A DNA stretch of 5,251 nucleotides from Acidimicrobiaceae bacterium (GTDB taxonomy: Bacteria > Actinomycetota > Acidimicrobiia > Acidimicrobiales > Palsa-688), in assembly GCA_009785715.1 (NCBI GenBank), contig WQVT01000211.1, positions 1-5,251 on the forward strand, read 5' to 3'. The notes below the pieces were generated by a model, which searched no databases, was not told the DNA's origin, and saw only the letters and a program-made list of their open reading frames with translations. The position numbers and the translations under genes are program-made. Of this stretch, positions 3,678-5,251 are shown piece after piece (positions within the stretch are counted from its first letter, which is position 1; each line of letters begins with the position of its first letter).

Positions 3678-5251
3678 ATGCCTCGCTTCTCGTACTCCCG
3701 CTGGGACGGGACCCAGGTCGGCTTCGAGTACGGCGCCGACGACGCCTTCAGCGAGCTGACCGACGAGCTGCTCTACCACGGCGATGTCAACCAGGCCCTC
3801 CAGCGCCTGCTCCAGCGCGGCTTCAAGGACCGCAACGGCGAGCAGATCTCGGGGATGCGTGAGCTGCTCGAGCGTCTCCGGGAGCGCCGGCGGGAGATGC
3901 TCGAGAACCATGACCTCGGCGGCGCCTACGAGGACATCGCCCAGCGACTCCGGGATGTCGTCGACCGTGAACGGCAGGGGATCGACGACCTCGTCGAGGA
4001 GGCCCGGACGTCGGGCGACCGCCGGCGGGAGGAGATCACCGACGAGGTGGCCACGGAGCGCCGGATGCAGCTCGACCTGCTCCCGCCCGACCTGGCGGGC
4101 CAGGTGCAGTCCCTCCAGCAGTACGACTGGACCAGCTCGGAGGCTCGTGAGGCCTTCGAGCAGCTGATGGACGACCTGCGGCGGGAGATGCTGCAGAGCC
4201 ACTTCAACCAGATGTCCCAGGCGATGTCCGACGTGTCGCCCGAAGCCATGCAGCGCACGAAGGACATGTTCAACGAGCTCAACCGGATGCTCGAGGCCCG
4301 TGAGGCCGGGCAGGACACCGACCGCATGTTCGCCGAGTTCATGGACCAGTTCGGGGACATGTTCCCCGGCAATCCGCAGAGCCTGGACGAGCTGCTGGAG
4401 CAGATGGCGGCGCAGATGGCCGCCATGCAGCAGATGCTGAACTCGATGACGCCCGAACAGCGGGCGCAGCTGCAGGCTCTCTCCGACGCCCTGCTCGAGG
4501 ACATGGATCTCCGCTGGCAGGTGGAGCGTCTCGGCGCCAACCTCCGCCAGGCCTTCCCGCAGATGGGGTGGGACCAGAGCCGGCAGCTGACCGGCTCCGA
4601 CCCCCTCGGCATGGGCCAGGCGGCCGCCCTGATGAACGAGCTCGGCGACATGGACCAGCTCGAGCAGATGATGACCCAGGCCAACAACCCCGGGGCGCTC
4701 GCCGAGGTCGACATCGACCGGGCCCGCGCGTTGCTCGGCGACGACGCCGCCCGCTCGTTCGAGCAGCTGGCCAAGCTCAGCCGCCAGCTGAAGGAAGCCG
4801 GCCTGATCGACCAGCGGGAGGGGAGGCTCGAGATCACCCCCCGCGGCCTACGGCAGATCGGCCAGAACGCCCTCTCGGACCTCTTCTCGCGGCTCGTGAG
4901 GGAGAAGATGGGCCGCCACGTCGCCGACGAGGTCGGCATCGGTCACGAGCGGACCTACGAGACCAAGGCGTACGAATGGGGTGACCCGTTCAACCTGTCG
5001 ATCGAGCGGACGGTCCGCAACGCCATCGCCCGCTCGGGCCCCGGCACCCCGGTGCGCCTCACCCCCGACGACTTCGAGGTCGACCGCACCGAGAGCCTGA
5101 CCCGGACCTCGACGGTGCTGATGGTCGACCTCTCGCTGTCGATGGAGATGAGGGGGAACTTCCTGGCCGCCAAGAAGGTGGCGATGGCGATGCACTCCCT
5201 GATCACGACTCAGTTCCCGAGAGATTTCCTGGGCCTGGTCGGATTCGGCCA
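3678..5251 (+). CDS. vWA-domain protein with a Met-rich helical N-terminal half (Rv0959-like), partial at right edge
   Basis: The first 524 residues are visible, with no stop before the window ends. The protein opens MPRFSYSRWDG. Residues about 24-130 are charged and helical, and 155-335 are helical and very rich in Met and Gln. Residues about 355-405 resemble a winged helix, with LKEAGLIDQREGRLEITPRG (371-390) as helix plus wing. A vWA domain follows from about 476, with the MIDAS metal-site motif DLSLS at 484-488 (Asp484, Ser486, Ser488). The later MIDAS Thr and Asp are beyond the edge. The layout and opening match my recollection of M. tuberculosis Rv0959 (about 670 residues), so perhaps 150 residues are missing. 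No cysteine, signal peptide or membrane segment is visible, so it should be cytoplasmic. Proteins with this domain commonly serve as substrate adaptors for MoxR/ChlI-type ATPases, which makes the product of 324-1724 the likely partner. It has no AAA+ domain of its own, unlike ChlD. The start is chosen by the TAGCGT-N6-ATG arrangement and the family-like N-terminus. Confidence 0.9.
   Translation, partial: MPRFSYSRWDGTQVGFEYGADDAFSELTDELLYHGDVNQALQRLLQRGFKDRNGEQISGMRELLERLRERRREMLENHDLGGAYEDIAQRLRDVVDRERQGIDDLVEEARTSGDRRREEITDEVATERRMQLDLLPPDLAGQVQSLQQYDWTSSEAREAFEQLMDDLRREMLQSHFNQMSQAMSDVSPEAMQRTKDMFNELNRMLEAREAGQDTDRMFAEFMDQFGDMFPGNPQSLDELLEQMAAQMAAMQQMLNSMTPEQRAQLQALSDALLEDMDLRWQVERLGANLRQAFPQMGWDQSRQLTGSDPLGMGQAAALMNELGDMDQLEQMMTQANNPGALAEVDIDRARALLGDDAARSFEQLAKLSRQLKEAGLIDQREGRLEITPRGLRQIGQNALSDLFSRLVREKMGRHVADEVGIGHERTYETKAYEWGDPFNLSIERTVRNAIARSGPGTPVRLTPDDFEVDRTESLTRTSTVLMVDLSLSMEMRGNFLAAKKVAMAMHSLITTQFPRDFLGLVGFG

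Noticed and set aside
2376..4202. 608-codon open frame on the minus strand spanning the secreted-protein gene and parts of nei1 and the vWA gene
   Set aside because: It runs antisense to three well-supported features, crosses both intergenic regions and the strong RBS, and shows no recognisable domain. The lack of stops follows from the base composition.
1..5251. CRISPR array, tRNA, rRNA, insertion sequence or attachment site
   Set aside because: I found no regularly spaced repeats, cloverleaf-like sequence, transposase motif or terminal inverted repeats, and almost the whole window is accounted for by five genes.

Overview
The window is compact, GC-rich DNA (roughly 70% G+C by eye) from what looks like an actinobacterium (Actinomycetota). 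The evidence is the strong G/C preference at third codon positions, a DNA glycosylase that closely resembles mycobacterial Nei1, an AAA+/vWA gene pair like Mycobacterium tuberculosis Rv0958/Rv0959 (from memory, no search run), a Sec-exported LppX/LprG-type protein, and start regions suggesting leaderless transcripts. I cannot name the genus.

Layout, left to right. Positions 1-217 (minus strand) hold the N-terminal 72 residues of a glycoside hydrolase family 2 type enzyme that runs off the left edge. A 106-bp divergent intergenic region (218-323) separates it from a complete ChlI/MoxR-like AAA+ ATPase at 324-1724 (plus). The ATPase gene converges, with a 31-bp gap, on a complete nei1-type endonuclease VIII gene at 1756-2565 (minus, GTG start). 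A second divergent region (2566-2726) holds two palindromes and a clear ribosome binding site for a secreted, cysteine-free LppX/LprG-fold protein at 2727-3590 (plus). After 87 bp, a large von Willebrand factor A (vWA) protein starts at 3678 and runs off the right edge, cut just after its MIDAS motif.

The AAA+ ATPase and the vWA protein are probably functional partners, on the general model of MoxR/vWA (RavA-ViaA) and ChlI/ChlD pairs. Here they are split by about 1.95 kb carrying a DNA-repair gene and a secreted-protein gene. Both partners nevertheless have the same start architecture: TAGCGT followed by exactly six bases and then ATG, with no convincing Shine-Dalgarno sequence. That is the classic layout of a -10 element feeding a leaderless mRNA, and it suggests matched expression despite the split. 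The secreted-protein gene between them has a standard GGAGGA ribosome binding site. No RNA genes, insertion sequences, CRISPR arrays or attachment sites were seen, and there is no intergenic stretch longer than about 160 bases.
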